Positions 17,373 through 25,983 of a DNA stretch of 64,000 nt are shown in pieces (position 1 is the first letter of the stretch; each line of letters opens with the position of its first letter). The translations under genes were made by a program, and so were the position numbers. This DNA comes from Pseudomonas nitroreducens (GTDB lineage: Bacteria > Pseudomonadota > Gammaproteobacteria > Pseudomonadales > Pseudomonadaceae): contig NZ_JALJXP010000005.1 in assembly GCF_024170165.1 (NCBI RefSeq), positions 186,001 to 250,000 on the forward strand, written 5' to 3'. Below the pieces are notes generated by a model, which saw only the letters and a program-made list of their open reading frames with translations, was not told the DNA's origin and did no database searches.

Positions 17373-17506
17373 CGCCGCGGGCGCGGCAATCCGACGCGAC
17401 TTCGCCCATCCCCCGCGAGCCGCCGCGATCCGGCGGCCAAAACCGTTGATCAAGTAAACATGACGGACGCATGACAGGGGCTGGACGAAAAAGTTCGAAC
17501 CTCTGC

Positions 17507-17616
17507 TATCATCCGGCCGCGCCGGGGCGACCACGCCCCGAATACAACCAAAAGAACAAGCCGACGCAGACCTCCACCTACCCCGATCACGCACTTCGGG
17601 GCGGGGAGCTTTTTTC
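17507..17616 (+). promoter_or_regulatory. attenuator-like 5' leader of the second OprD porin
   Basis: A TATCAT at 17507-17512 can serve as the -10, giving a leader of about 135 bases. Hairpin 1 is 17524-17529 with 17534-17539. Hairpin 2 is 17581-17586 with 17596-17601, and 8 bases later comes T6 (17610-17615). The 3' arm of hairpin 1 extended (17534-17542) is also a perfect 9-bp complement of 17595-17603, so hairpins 1 and 2 are mutually exclusive with the long-range pairing. An AAGAACAA Crc/Hfq-type motif (17552-17559) lies in the intervening loop. Confidence 0.5.
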
Positions 17617-17653
17617 TTTCTGTTCGTCGGCGCTGCACCATTAAGGAATCAAA

Positions 17654-18946
17654 ATGCTGAACCACCGGATCAGTCTGCTCGCACTGGGGATCCTCGCCTC
17701 GACCACCGCCATGGCCGAAGACCAGTCCACCGCCAAGGGCTTCGTCGAAGACAGCCACCTGGACCTGTTCTTCCGCAACGCCTACATGAACCGCGACAAG
17801 TGGCACGCCACTCCCAATGGCCAGGCCCATGACAAGGCCGAGTGGGGCCAGGCCGCCACCGCCACCTTCACCTCCGGCTTCACCCAGGGTACCGTCGGCT
17901 TCGGCGTCGATGCCTTCGGCATGTACGCTGTGCGTCTGGACGGCGGCAAGGGCAAGAGCGGCGCCCCGGGCATCGATTTCTTCAAGCAGGGTGACAGCGG
18001 CGAAGCCGCCAGCGACCTGGCTCGCGCCGGTGGCGTAGTGAAGGCACGCTTCTCCAACACCGTGATCAAGTACGGCGACCAGATGCCGGCCCTGCCGGTG
18101 CTGAGCTACGACAACTCCCGCCTGCTGCCGGAAAGCTTCACCGGCACCCTGATCACCTCCAAGGAGATCGAAGGCCTGGAGCTGAACGTCGGCCGTTTCA
18201 CTTCGGAAACCCGCAAGAGCGCCGAAGGGCGTGACAGCGGCGGCCTGAAACGCATCGACGTGTTCGGCGGCAGCTACAAGTTCACCGACAACTTCAGCGG
18301 CTCGCTGTACGGCTACGAGAGCGAAGACGTCGCTCGCAAGCAGTACATGAACCTGAACTACGTCATCCCGGTGGCCGACAAGCAGTCCCTGACCCTGGAC
18401 TTCAACGGCTACCGCACCCGCGTGAACGACGACTTCGCTGCCGACAACGGCATCGACGGCACCAAGAACACCATCTGGAGCCTGTCGGCCGCCTACAACA
18501 TCGGCGCCCACACCTTCATGGTCGCGCACCAGCGCAGCAACGGCGACTCCGGCTACAACTACGGCTGGTACCAGAACGAAGGCGGCCTGGGTGACGGCGG
18601 CACCACCATCTGGCTGGCCAACTCCTACTGGTCGGACTTCAACGGCGAGGACGAGCGCTCCTGGCAGGGCAGCTACAGCCTGGACTTCACCGAATACGGT
18701 GTGCCGGGGCTGAGCTACAGCGTGGCCTACGTCTACGGCGACAACATCAAGACCGACACCACCAGCGACGGCACCGAGCGCGAGATCTTCAACCAGCTGA
18801 AGTACGTTGTTCAGGATGGCCCGGCCAAGGACCTGTCGGTCAAGCTGCGCGGTTCCTGGGTTCGCGTATCGAACGATGCCTGGCAGTACAACACCGACGG
18901 CAACGAAGTCCGTGTGTTTGTCGAGTACCCGGTCAACATCTTCTGA
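17654..18946 (+). CDS. OprD-family outer-membrane porin
   Basis: This 430-residue protein has a signal peptide (about 1-22, cleaved after AMA) and full OprD-family features: FVEDSHLDLFFRNAYMNRDK, the ATATFTSGFTQGTVGFGVDAFGMYAVRLDGG strand, LPVLSYDNSRLLPESFTGTLITSKEIEGLELN in the constriction loop, and the C-terminal NEVRVFVEYPVNIF. AAGGAAT precedes the ATG. Substrate class cannot be fixed, but the family takes up carboxylates or basic amino acids. It has a long structured leader and is followed by a strong terminator, so it is a monocistronic unit. Confidence 0.92.
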   Translation: MLNHRISLLALGILASTTAMAEDQSTAKGFVEDSHLDLFFRNAYMNRDKWHATPNGQAHDKAEWGQAATATFTSGFTQGTVGFGVDAFGMYAVRLDGGKGKSGAPGIDFFKQGDSGEAASDLARAGGVVKARFSNTVIKYGDQMPALPVLSYDNSRLLPESFTGTLITSKEIEGLELNVGRFTSETRKSAEGRDSGGLKRIDVFGGSYKFTDNFSGSLYGYESEDVARKQYMNLNYVIPVADKQSLTLDFNGYRTRVNDDFAADNGIDGTKNTIWSLSAAYNIGAHTFMVAHQRSNGDSGYNYGWYQNEGGLGDGGTTIWLANSYWSDFNGEDERSWQGSYSLDFTEYGVPGLSYSVAYVYGDNIKTDTTSDGTEREIFNQLKYVVQDGPAKDLSVKLRGSWVRVSNDAWQYNTDGNEVRVFVEYPVNIF

Positions 18947-18967
18947 TGACCTGATCGGGCTCGAAAG

Positions 18968-19004
18968 AAAACGCCCCGTGGCAGCGATGCCACGGGGCGT
19001 TTTT
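18968..19004 (+). terminator. intrinsic terminator of the second OprD porin gene
   Basis: A stem of 15 or more bp (AAAACGCCCCGTGGCA paired with its complement around GCGA) is followed by TTTT. It lies 22 bases after the stop, and the opposing small membrane-protein gene can use it in reverse. Confidence 0.9.
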
Positions 19005-19033
19005 CATTCCAGCGCGGTTCTGTTCCAGACGGC

Positions 19034-19315
19034 TTACTCCAGAGAGCGGCGCCTGGGCAGCCAGGGCATCGGCGGCAATGCCATGCGCAGTATGTGGAAG
19101 CTCAGCAGCAGGATCAGCGCGCCGGCAACGAAGGAGCCAAGGCGCTGAGCCGGCTCGAGCATGTCGTTGAGTACATTGAGGAACAGCATCGCGCTGCCGC
19201 CGAGCATACAGGCCAGCAGGAACACCGAGAGGACGTAGATCTTCAGCGTCAACAGCCGCCAATGCCAGCGCATGCGGCGGCGGACGGGGACTTCATCGGG
19301 GGGAAGTTGCGGCAT
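19034..19315 (-). CDS. small two-helix membrane protein
   Basis: This 93-residue protein of unknown function has a basic N-terminus (VRRRMRWHWR), two hydrophobic helices (about 25-45 VLSVFLLACMLGGSAMLFLNVL; about 60-80 LGSFVAGALILLLSFHILRMALP) and a Pro/Arg tail. An AGGAGG sequence precedes the ATG at 19315 by 9 bases. No family was recognised. It stands alone, convergent with the porin gene. Confidence 0.7.
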   Translation of the reverse strand: MPQLPPDEVPVRRRMRWHWRLLTLKIYVLSVFLLACMLGGSAMLFLNVLNDMLEPAQRLGSFVAGALILLLSFHILRMALPPMPWLPRRRSLE

Positions 19316-19469
19316 GATCCATTGCCTCCTGACAAGTTTCTGACGGCCTCACGCTACTGCGGAATGCGACGTCGAGATATTGGCAGGATGCTAGCCATCA
19401 TCGTGCAGAATGCCAAGTCGCACAGCGCGCGACCGTCGGGTCGCAGGCTGTGCGCCGATGAATGGCTGC

Positions 19470-20420
19470 TCAGCGCACCACGCTATTGATGTCGTGACGG
19501 TTGAGCGAAGTGCGCATTTCCTCGTACCACTCCGGGATCACGTCCTTCAGGCGCTCCTTGGCGTCCTCCAGCTTGAACGGCTGGGTGTAGCGCTTCTTGC
19601 GGTAGGAGTAGATGTAGTAGGTGCCGTCGCGATAGAGGATGCGGTCGAAGGTGTAGAAGCCGATGTGCGTGCCGTTGCAGCGGGCCGTCAGCACCATGTC
19701 GCCCTCTTCGTAGGGCAGCACGCCTTCGGCGCACTCGTAGGTGAAGAACTCGCGCACGTCGTCCCAGTCCACACCATCGCTGCTGGCGTGCAGGAAGGCC
19801 TCGGCCTTCTCCTCGGAATCATCGGAGTGATCGCTGTACCAGATGAACAGCGGGATGCTCTGGTTGGTCTCGTCGCCCAGCCAGCTCTCGCCGTCCAGGT
19901 ACTGCGCACTGCGCGCCAGGCTTGCCTGCACACGGCGGTGGCTCTGGCGGTATTCCTCCAGCTGCTCGTCGAAGGCCGGCGCATCCTCGCCCAGCACCAC
20001 GCCCTCCATACCTTTGATTTCGGCGACGCGCGCCAGGTATTCAGCATACAGCGCCGCGCTCTGGATCACGGTGCAGGTGTCGCGGGTTAGGCTCAGGCCG
20101 ACCTCGGTGAAGTTGGCGCTGCCCAGCACGACCACGTCCGGCTCGATCAGGATCAGCTTCCAGTGCACGCTGTTCTGCGCCCGGAAGTCGACGTGCAGGG
20201 TGACGTTGCCACCGGCATCGCGGACGCAGAAATCGATGAAGTCCGGCGAACTGAAGGAGTTGATGGTGCCCACCAGCAGATCGAGGCGGTTGCCCTTCTC
20301 CACCAGGGTTTCGATCAGTGACTCGGTTTCACTGGCGGAGGCCGAGACCACAGTGATCAGCTTGCCGCTGACCTGCTCCAGGTAGTGCCTGAGCGAGTTT
20401 TGAGCGTTTAGGATTTTCAT
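19470..20420 (-). CDS. phospholipase D-like protein with a single HKE-type motif
   Basis: This 316-residue protein has one PLD-like catalytic half in its first about 150 residues: HWKLILIEPDVVVLGSANF matches HxK(x)4(D/E)(x)6GSxN, but the usual Asp is Glu. No second HKD is visible, so it would need to dimerise, as in the Nuc/BfiI-type nucleases. The C-terminal half (about 160-316), with a stretch rich in charged and aromatic residues ending NRHDINSVVR, is unlike anything I can name. The ATG at 20420 is preferred to the upstream frame because GGGGG lies before it. The substrate (nucleic acid, phospholipid or protein-bound target) is unknown. Two near-palindromic GAATTCTG elements lie just upstream. 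Confidence 0.7.
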   Translation of the reverse strand: MKILNAQNSLRHYLEQVSGKLITVVSASASETESLIETLVEKGNRLDLLVGTINSFSSPDFIDFCVRDAGGNVTLHVDFRAQNSVHWKLILIEPDVVVLGSANFTEVGLSLTRDTCTVIQSAALYAEYLARVAEIKGMEGVVLGEDAPAFDEQLEEYRQSHRRVQASLARSAQYLDGESWLGDETNQSIPLFIWYSDHSDDSEEKAEAFLHASSDGVDWDDVREFFTYECAEGVLPYEEGDMVLTARCNGTHIGFYTFDRILYRDGTYYIYSYRKKRYTQPFKLEDAKERLKDVIPEWYEEMRTSLNRHDINSVVR

Positions 20421-20431
20421 ACAGCCCCCAC

Positions 20432-20455
20432 CAGAATTCTGAACACCGAATTCTG
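20432..20455 (-). promoter_or_regulatory. paired GAATTCTG elements upstream of the PLD-like gene
   Basis: CAGAATTCTG (20432-20441) is a perfect 10-bp palindrome, and CGAATTCTG repeats 15 bases on (20447-20455). Together they look like a regulator site overlapping the start region of the PLD-like gene. No known regulator is assigned. Confidence 0.35.
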
Positions 20456-20657
20456 ATGCAGGACACTGGCGGGTTTCAACTGTCAGCTCGCACCTTATGC
20501 CCGCAGGCTGGGCGCTGTAGCGGCAAGGCATGCAAGATCAGCCCCGGCTGTGGCATAATAGGCGGCTTTGTCAGGCCGCCTCCGAGCGCCCGCCTTCCCT
20601 GCCCGCCCGCGCCGCTCGCGCCCGGCGCGCATCATGTTCCAGCCAAGGGTTACCCAG

Positions 20658-22247
20658 TTGATTTCCACCGCGAACATCACCATGCAGTTTGGCGCCAAGC
20701 CGCTGTTCGAAAACGTTTCCGTCAAGTTCGGCAACGGCAACCGCTATGGCCTGATCGGCGCCAACGGTTGCGGCAAGTCCACCTTCATGAAGATCCTCGG
20801 CGGTGAGCTTGAGCCTTCCGGCGGCCAGGTGATGCTGGAGAACGGCGTGCGCCTGGGCAAGCTGCGCCAGGACCAGTTCGCCTATGAAGACTTCAGCGTG
20901 ATCGATACCGTGATCATGGGCCACGAGGAACTGTGGAAGGTCAAGGCCGAGCGCGATCGCATCTACTCCCTGCCGGAAATGAGCGAAGAAGACGGCATGG
21001 CCGTGGCCGAGCTGGAAGTCCAGTTCGCCGAGTTCGACGGCTACACCGCCGAATCCCGCGCCGGCGAGCTGCTGCTGGGCCTGGGTATTCCGCTGGACCA
21101 GCACTTCGGCCCGATGAGCGCCGTCGCTCCGGGCTGGAAACTGCGCGTGCTGCTGGCGCAGGCGCTGTTCTCCGATCCGGACCTGCTGCTGCTCGACGAA
21201 CCGACCAACCACCTGGACATCAACACCATCCGCTGGCTGGAAAACGTCATCACGGCGCGTAACAGCACCATGATCATCATTTCCCACGACCGTCACTTCC
21301 TGAACAGCGTCTGCACCCACATGGCGGACCTGGACTATGGCGAGCTGCGCCTGTTCCCGGGCAACTACGACGAGTACATGACCGCGGCCGAGCAGGCCCG
21401 CGAGCGCCTGCTCTCGGACAACGCCAAGAAGAAAGCCCAGATCGCCGAGCTGCAGACCTTCGTCAGCCGCTTCTCGGCCAACGCCTCCAAGGCCAAGCAG
21501 GCCACCAGCCGCGCGCGCCAGATCGACAAGATCCAGCTGGAAGAGGTCAAGCCGTCCAGCCGCGTCAGCCCGTTCATCCGCTTCGAGCAGCACAAGAAGC
21601 TGCACCGCCAGGCGGTGACCCTGGAAAAGGTCAGCCAGGGCTTCGACGGCGGCTCGCTGTTCAAGAACCTGAGCATGCAGGTGGAAGCTGGCGAGCGCAT
21701 CGCGATCATCGGCCCCAACGGCATCGGCAAGACCACCCTGCTGCGCACCCTGGTCGGCGAGATGGCGCCCACCGGCGGTGAAGTGAAGTGGACCGACAGC
21801 GCGGACGTGGGCTACTTCGCCCAGGACCACGCCGAGGATTTTGAGGACGACTACAACCTGTTCGACTGGATGGCCCAGTGGACCCAGGGCGGCGAGCAGC
21901 TGGTGCGCGGCACCCTCGGCCGCATGTTGTTCTCCAACGACGACATCAAGAAGTCGGTGAAGGTGATCTCCGGTGGCGAACAGGGCCGCATGCTGTTCGG
22001 CAAGCTGATCCTCAAACGCCCCAACGTGCTGGTGATGGACGAGCCGACCAACCACCTGGACATGGAGTCCATCGAGTCGCTCAACCTGGCGCTGGAAAAC
22101 TACCCGGGCACCCTGATCTTCGTCAGCCATGACCGCGAGTTCGTGTCCTCCCTGGCCACCCGCATCATCGAGCTGTCGGAAAACGGCGTGACCGACTTCA
22201 GCGGCACCTACGATGATTATCTGCGCAGCCAGGGCGTGATCGTCTGA
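20658..22247 (+). CDS. ybiT: ABC-F family ATPase, YbiT type
   Basis: This 529-residue soluble protein has two ABC domains and no membrane helices. Domain 1 (about 1-240) has Walker [10 protein letters not shown] and Walker [17 protein letters not shown] with the ABC-F ARM-type linker region. The linker of about 80 residues ([22 protein letters not shown]) leads to domain 2 with GPNGIGKTT and [15 protein letters not shown]. Sequence and length match E. coli YbiT almost throughout. ABC-F proteins bind the ribosomal E site or help resolve stalls. I chose TTG at 20658 (giving [12 protein letters not shown]) because AAGGG lies 8 bases upstream and the family N-terminus begins there. The in-frame ATG at 20634 has no ribosome site. 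Confidence 0.9.
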   Translation: MISTANITMQFGAKPLFENVSVKFGNGNRYGLIGANGCGKSTFMKILGGELEPSGGQVMLENGVRLGKLRQDQFAYEDFSVIDTVIMGHEELWKVKAERDRIYSLPEMSEEDGMAVAELEVQFAEFDGYTAESRAGELLLGLGIPLDQHFGPMSAVAPGWKLRVLLAQALFSDPDLLLLDEPTNHLDINTIRWLENVITARNSTMIIISHDRHFLNSVCTHMADLDYGELRLFPGNYDEYMTAAEQARERLLSDNAKKKAQIAELQTFVSRFSANASKAKQATSRARQIDKIQLEEVKPSSRVSPFIRFEQHKKLHRQAVTLEKVSQGFDGGSLFKNLSMQVEAGERIAIIGPNGIGKTTLLRTLVGEMAPTGGEVKWTDSADVGYFAQDHAEDFEDDYNLFDWMAQWTQGGEQLVRGTLGRMLFSNDDIKKSVKVISGGEQGRMLFGKLILKRPNVLVMDEPTNHLDMESIESLNLALENYPGTLIFVSHDREFVSSLATRIIELSENGVTDFSGTYDDYLRSQGVIV

Positions 22248-22267
22248 TCAACGCCTCGCTGCGATGA

Positions 22268-22296
22268 GAAAGCCCCGCCAAGTGCGGGGCTTTTTC
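22268..22296 (+). terminator. intrinsic terminator of the YbiT gene
   Basis: A 10-bp GC stem (AAAGCCCCGC with GCGGGGCTTT, 5-base loop) is followed by TTC. It lies 20 bases after the stop. Confidence 0.9.
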
Positions 22297-22312
22297 TTGG
22301 ATGTTTCTCGGG

Positions 22313-22355
22313 CGCGGACATTGTCCGCGGCTCGCGGGCATGGCCCGCTCCTGCA
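22313..22355. repeat. REP-like repeat, copy 2
   Basis: It has the same order of elements as 4391-4433 (CGCGGACATTGTCCGCG then CGCGGGCATGGCCCGCTCCT), with point differences. It lies between the convergent YbiT and hydrolase genes. Confidence 0.65.
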
Positions 22356-22374
22356 GGGGGCGCATGGCGCGTGA

Positions 22375-23388
22375 TCAGCGCCCTGACGTCTGCAGCGTCG
22401 CGCTGCCCAGGCTGATGTCGAAGAACTCCGCCGCCGAGGCCGCCAGGTCACGGTGGATGGCCTTGCGGTCCACGCCCTGGGTGTCGGTGCACAGGTCCGG
22501 GGTGGCCTCCACCTCCTCCTCCGAGCAGGGCGACATGAAGACGAAGTGCCCTGCCCCATCCAGCACCCGCAGGTCCGCCTGCTGTGGCAGCTTGCGAGCC
22601 AGCGCGCCGGCATTCTTCTTCCAGTCGAGGATCTGGTCGTCGTTGCCGGTGTAAAGCAGCACCGGCACCTGCACGTCTTCCAGCTCGTGGACCCCATACA
22701 TCAGGCTCAGCGGCGCCAGCAGCAGCAAGGCGCCAATGCGCGGATCGGCCATGGGCACCAGGTCGTTGCGATCGGCGCGTACCTCGCCCTTCTCACTGCA
22801 GGCGTCGGCGTCTTCCGGGCGTTCCTGGCAATACTTGATCAGTCGCTCCAGTCGCGGCTGGGCACCGGCCAGGATCAGCGCCGTTTCACCGCCGGCGGAA
22901 TAACCGATCACGCCGACCTTGCGCGGATCGGCGATGGCCGCGACCTTGGGATCGAGCAGCGCGGCACTGATGGTTTCCGACACCTGCAGCGGCCGCCCGT
23001 AGAGGTTGCTCTTGGCGCCCAGGCGGCTGTGGTCATGCAGGTTGTCGCCGGGGTGCAGCAAGGTCACCACCACGAAGCCCTTGCGCACCAGCGCCTCGAT
23101 CAGGTCGCGGTGGGCCAGCGGTGTGCCGTAGTTGCCGTGGGACATCACCAGCAGCGGGAAGCGACCGTTGGCGGTCTGCCCTTCGTAGGCGACGTCGAGG
23201 ATGAAGTTGCCCAGGTGCAGGGGTTGTTCCGGCGCGCGCGTGGGGTAGAAGGCGATGGCCTTCATCGGCTGCTGGTCCAGCGGGTCGCTCACCTGCAGGC
23301 GGTGAAAACCCACATTCCAGCCTTGTGCCGCCCAACTCGCGGTACTGAAAGTAACGAGCAGCAGGAACCAGAACAGGCGCCTCGCCAT
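22375..23388 (-). CDS. secreted alpha/beta hydrolase (dienelactone-hydrolase-like)
   Basis: This 337-residue protein has a signal peptide (MARRLFWFLLLVTFSTASWA) and a single alpha/beta-hydrolase domain. The nucleophile elbow is GYSAGGE (Ser near residue 178), a catalytic acid is plausible in LLYTGNDDQIL, and His follows in DGAGHFVFMSP. A strand-turn HGNYGTPLAHRDL forms the oxyanion region. It resembles the dienelactone-hydrolase/poly-ester group of periplasmic esterases. The ATG at 23388 gives a clean signal peptide, whereas the longer frame upstream reads as non-coding and Arg-rich. It is monocistronic and separated from azoR by a terminator. Confidence 0.82.
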   Translation of the reverse strand: MARRLFWFLLLVTFSTASWAAQGWNVGFHRLQVSDPLDQQPMKAIAFYPTRAPEQPLHLGNFILDVAYEGQTANGRFPLLVMSHGNYGTPLAHRDLIEALVRKGFVVVTLLHPGDNLHDHSRLGAKSNLYGRPLQVSETISAALLDPKVAAIADPRKVGVIGYSAGGETALILAGAQPRLERLIKYCQERPEDADACSEKGEVRADRNDLVPMADPRIGALLLLAPLSLMYGVHELEDVQVPVLLYTGNDDQILDWKKNAGALARKLPQQADLRVLDGAGHFVFMSPCSEEEVEATPDLCTDTQGVDRKAIHRDLAASAAEFFDISLGSATLQTSGR

Positions 23389-23542
23389 GGTGCAGTTCGC
23401 TCCGATTTGTCTCCGGATCAGGCGCCACGGGGCATGCTGGGTAATGCAGAGACCGTCGGGCACCGCCTGGAGGGAACTTCTGCATAGTACGCGCCAGCGG
23501 GACTCGCTCCGTGCCCGCAGACAGGCGGTATCGCCCGGGCAC

Positions 23543-23572
23543 AAAAAAGCCCCGCCTGGGCGGGGCTTTTTC
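23543..23572 (-). terminator. terminator of the azoR gene
   Basis: A perfect 13-bp stem (AAAAAGCCCCGCC with GGCGGGGCTTTTT) lies just past the azoR stop on the minus strand. Confidence 0.88.
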
Positions 23573-23584
23573 TCGGGGAAGCGG

Positions 23585-24193
23585 TCAGGCAGCGGCGAAC
23601 TGGCTGGCAATGCTCGCCTGAGCGCCGGCAATGGCGTTGCGGCGCGGTTCGTCACCGTAGGCCAGGCCTTCAGCGCGAACGACCTCGATGTCGGTGATGC
23701 CGAGGAAGTTCAGCACCAGTTCCAGGTAGTTCTCGTGGGCGATGCCCGTCGGTTGACCGGCGTGGATGCCACCCGCGGTGGAGACGATGATCACCTTCTT
23801 GCCGCCCGCCAGGCCTTCCGGGCCGTTCTCGGTGTAGCGGAAAGTCTTGCCGGCGACGGCGATGCGGTCGATCCAGGCCTTCAGCTGGCTGGGGATCGAG
23901 AAGTTGTACATCGGCGCGCCGATGACGATGGCATCGGCGCCGAGGAATTCCTCGATGCTCTTTTCACCCAGCGCAGCTTCGTGTTTCTGCGCAGCGTCAC
24001 GCAGCTCGGCCGGGGTGCCGGCGGCCACCAGGCTGGCGGAGGACAGGTGGCTGATGGCGTCGGCAGCCAGGTCACGGTAGGTGACTTCGACGCCCGGCTC
24101 GGCGGCGGCCCAGGCGGCGACCAGCTCGGCGCTCAGTTGGCGGGAAGCGGAGTTGTCGCCGAGGATGCTCGAGTCGATGTGCAGCAGTTTCAT
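23585..24193 (-). CDS. azoR: FMN-dependent NADH-azoreductase
   Basis: This 202-residue flavodoxin-like quinone/azo reductase carries the family core: [21 protein letters not shown] (FMN phosphate loop), [19 protein letters not shown], the [24 protein letters not shown] segment and the closing [15 protein letters not shown]. It reduces quinones and azo bonds with NAD(P)H in the cytoplasm. The start at 24193 is the ATG after GGAGAAC. It is divergent from a LysR regulator gene with 131 bases between, and a palindromic CTACA/TGTAG pair sits there. This is the standard arrangement for quinone/electrophile-responsive control by that regulator. Confidence 0.94.
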   Translation of the reverse strand: MKLLHIDSSILGDNSASRQLSAELVAAWAAAEPGVEVTYRDLAADAISHLSSASLVAAGTPAELRDAAQKHEAALGEKSIEEFLGADAIVIGAPMYNFSIPSQLKAWIDRIAVAGKTFRYTENGPEGLAGGKKVIIVSTAGGIHAGQPTGIAHENYLELVLNFLGITDIEVVRAEGLAYGDEPRRNAIAGAQASIASQFAAA

Positions 24194-24254
24194 GTGTGTT
24201 CTCCAGGAAGGTTGCCAAGTGAGTTGGCGGAGGAATTCGTCGTTGAAGGCAAGA

Positions 24255-24266
24255 CTACACATGTAG
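24255..24266. promoter_or_regulatory. candidate LysR operator between azoR and its regulator
   Basis: CTACA-CA-TGTAG is a palindrome in the shared promoter region, compatible with the T-N11-A LysR box. Occupancy is inferred only from position. Confidence 0.5.
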
Positions 24267-24324
24267 CCAATCCTCGATAAGTCGGCAAAAATGCAATGAT
24301 TCGTCTCACCAGCAGGACAATCCC

Positions 24325-25230
24325 ATGCAGGACCTCAATGACCTCTTCTATTTCGCCAAGGTGGTGGAAGCCGGCGGCTTCGCCGCCGCCGGGCGCCTGC
24401 TGGGCCTGCCGAAGTCGCGCCTGTCGCGGCGTGTAGCGGAACTGGAAGCGCGGCTGGATGTGCGCCTGCTGCAACGTACAACCCGCAAACTGGCGCTCAC
24501 CGACCTGGGCGAACGCTATTACCGGCACTGCCAGGCGATGCTCGTGGAAGCCGAAATGGCGGACGAAGTTGCCGCGCAATTGAGTGCTGAGCCGCGTGGA
24601 CGAGTGCGCCTGTCGTGCCCCGTGGCGCTGGCGGAAACCTCGCTGAACGAGATGCTGCCCGGTTTTCTCGCAGCCTATCCGCAGGTGAATCTGGAGCTGA
24701 TGCTGACCAATCGCCGCGTCGACCTGCTCAACGAAAGCATCGACGTCGCGCTACGCGTTCGGGCTCCGGGAGATGAGGACCTGTCGCTGATCTCGCGGCG
24801 CCTGCGCCTGGCGAAGACGGCGCTGGTGGCCGCACCGTCACTGCTCAGGGGCGTCAAACTGCGCGCGCCGGAGGACCTGGCCGCCCTGCCCGTTCTTGGC
24901 GCCATCGACAACGATCGCCGCGTGCACATGAAGCTGACCGGCCCGCAGGGCGAGGTGAAGGAAGTGGCACTGGAGGCGCGCCTGGCGGTGGAAGACTTCA
25001 ACCTGCGCAAGAACGTGGCACTGGCAGGACTGGGCGTGACGCTGCTGCCGCTGCACTACTGCACCGAGGAACTGGAGGATGGCCGCCTGGTACGCGTGCT
25101 GCCGGCCTGGAGCGAGCCGGAGGCCTACCTGCAGGCGGTGTACCCGCACCGCCGCGGCATTCTGCCGGCGGTGCGAGCACTGCTCGATTATCTGCAGGAG
25201 GGATTTTCGAAGGACGACTGGCCGGTCTGA
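24325..25230 (+). CDS. LysR-family transcriptional regulator
   Basis: This 301-residue protein has an N-terminal winged HTH (about 1-60: [51 protein letters not shown]) and a C-terminal periplasmic-binding-like effector domain (about 90-290). It belongs to the CrgA/LTTR-like group that often sits divergent to quinone reductases. It most likely controls azoR and itself. No obvious additional partner lies beside it. Confidence 0.88.
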   Translation: MQDLNDLFYFAKVVEAGGFAAAGRLLGLPKSRLSRRVAELEARLDVRLLQRTTRKLALTDLGERYYRHCQAMLVEAEMADEVAAQLSAEPRGRVRLSCPVALAETSLNEMLPGFLAAYPQVNLELMLTNRRVDLLNESIDVALRVRAPGDEDLSLISRRLRLAKTALVAAPSLLRGVKLRAPEDLAALPVLGAIDNDRRVHMKLTGPQGEVKEVALEARLAVEDFNLRKNVALAGLGVTLLPLHYCTEELEDGRLVRVLPAWSEPEAYLQAVYPHRRGILPAVRALLDYLQEGFSKDDWPV

Positions 25231-25255
25231 CGGCCGGCCAGCCACAGAAAACCGC

Positions 25256-25972
25256 TTACGCCGGATTGGCGCCCAGTCCCATCAGCGCGCCGATCCAGCT
25301 CAGCAGCCGGCCGCCGCTCAGCCAGTCGACCCAGAACAACTGGTGCAGCAGGACGATGGCCCAGAACACCAGCTGGAAGGACAGTTTGCGGGTCTTGTGA
25401 CGGAACAGCTGCTGGGCGAGGAAAGCGCCCGGCCAGCCGCCGAGCAGTTCCAGCAGGTGCAGGCTCTGTTCGGGGGTGCGCCAGGCGTTGCGTTCAGCGC
25501 TGCGTTTGTCGCGCCAGTAAGCGAAGAAGGCCAGGACGCTGAAGACCGGATAGAGCAGCAGGAACCAGACGAAGTAGGCGTCCTTCAGCCAGAGCACGGA
25601 GCCGATGACCGGCAGCGCCAGCAGCACGGCGAGGATCGCCAGCGCCTTGCCCAGCGAGCGCTTCGGCGCGCTGGGGAAGGCGACTTCGCGGCCGCTGCGA
25701 ACCCGCTCGCGGGTGGCAGTGGCCGCGGGCTTGCGGCGAATCGCCGGGGTGTCGATGGCCAGCCCGGCAAGGCGGGCATGATCGGCGCGGGGACGGCCGT
25801 CCTTGCCGGTGCCTTCGACGTAACGGACCTGGTCGCCCGCTTCCGGGCGGCGGTCGCCACGGAAGTCGGAAATGTGCAGGAAGACGTCCTTGCCGCCGGC
25901 CTGGGGACGGATGAAGCCGAAGCCCTTGTCATCGTCCCAGCGACTGATGGTGCCGTTCTTTTCCACGTTCAC
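25256..25972 (-). CDS. cold-shock domain / DUF1294 membrane fusion protein
   Basis: The 238-residue chain joins an N-terminal cold-shock-like OB domain (about 1-70; NGTISRWDDDKGFGFIRPQAGGKDVFLHISDF, with RNP-like aromatic residues) to a C-terminal DUF1294 region (about 110-235) of several hydrophobic helices, including YWRDKRSAERNAWRTPEQSLHLLELLGGWPGAFLAQQLFRHKTRK. The frame opens at a GTG. The family is common in proteobacteria and its function is unknown. It is just 11 bases from the uppP start side on the same strand, so it may be cotranscribed with uppP. Confidence 0.82.
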   Translation of the reverse strand: MNVEKNGTISRWDDDKGFGFIRPQAGGKDVFLHISDFRGDRRPEAGDQVRYVEGTGKDGRPRADHARLAGLAIDTPAIRRKPAATATRERVRSGREVAFPSAPKRSLGKALAILAVLLALPVIGSVLWLKDAYFVWFLLLYPVFSVLAFFAYWRDKRSAERNAWRTPEQSLHLLELLGGWPGAFLAQQLFRHKTRKLSFQLVFWAIVLLHQLFWVDWLSGGRLLSWIGALMGLGANPA

Positions 25973-25983
25973 TCGCTATCGGG

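Noticed and set aside
20571..22130. 519-codon open frame opposite YbiT
   Set aside because: Antisense to a highly conserved ABC-F gene; no start signal and no domain.
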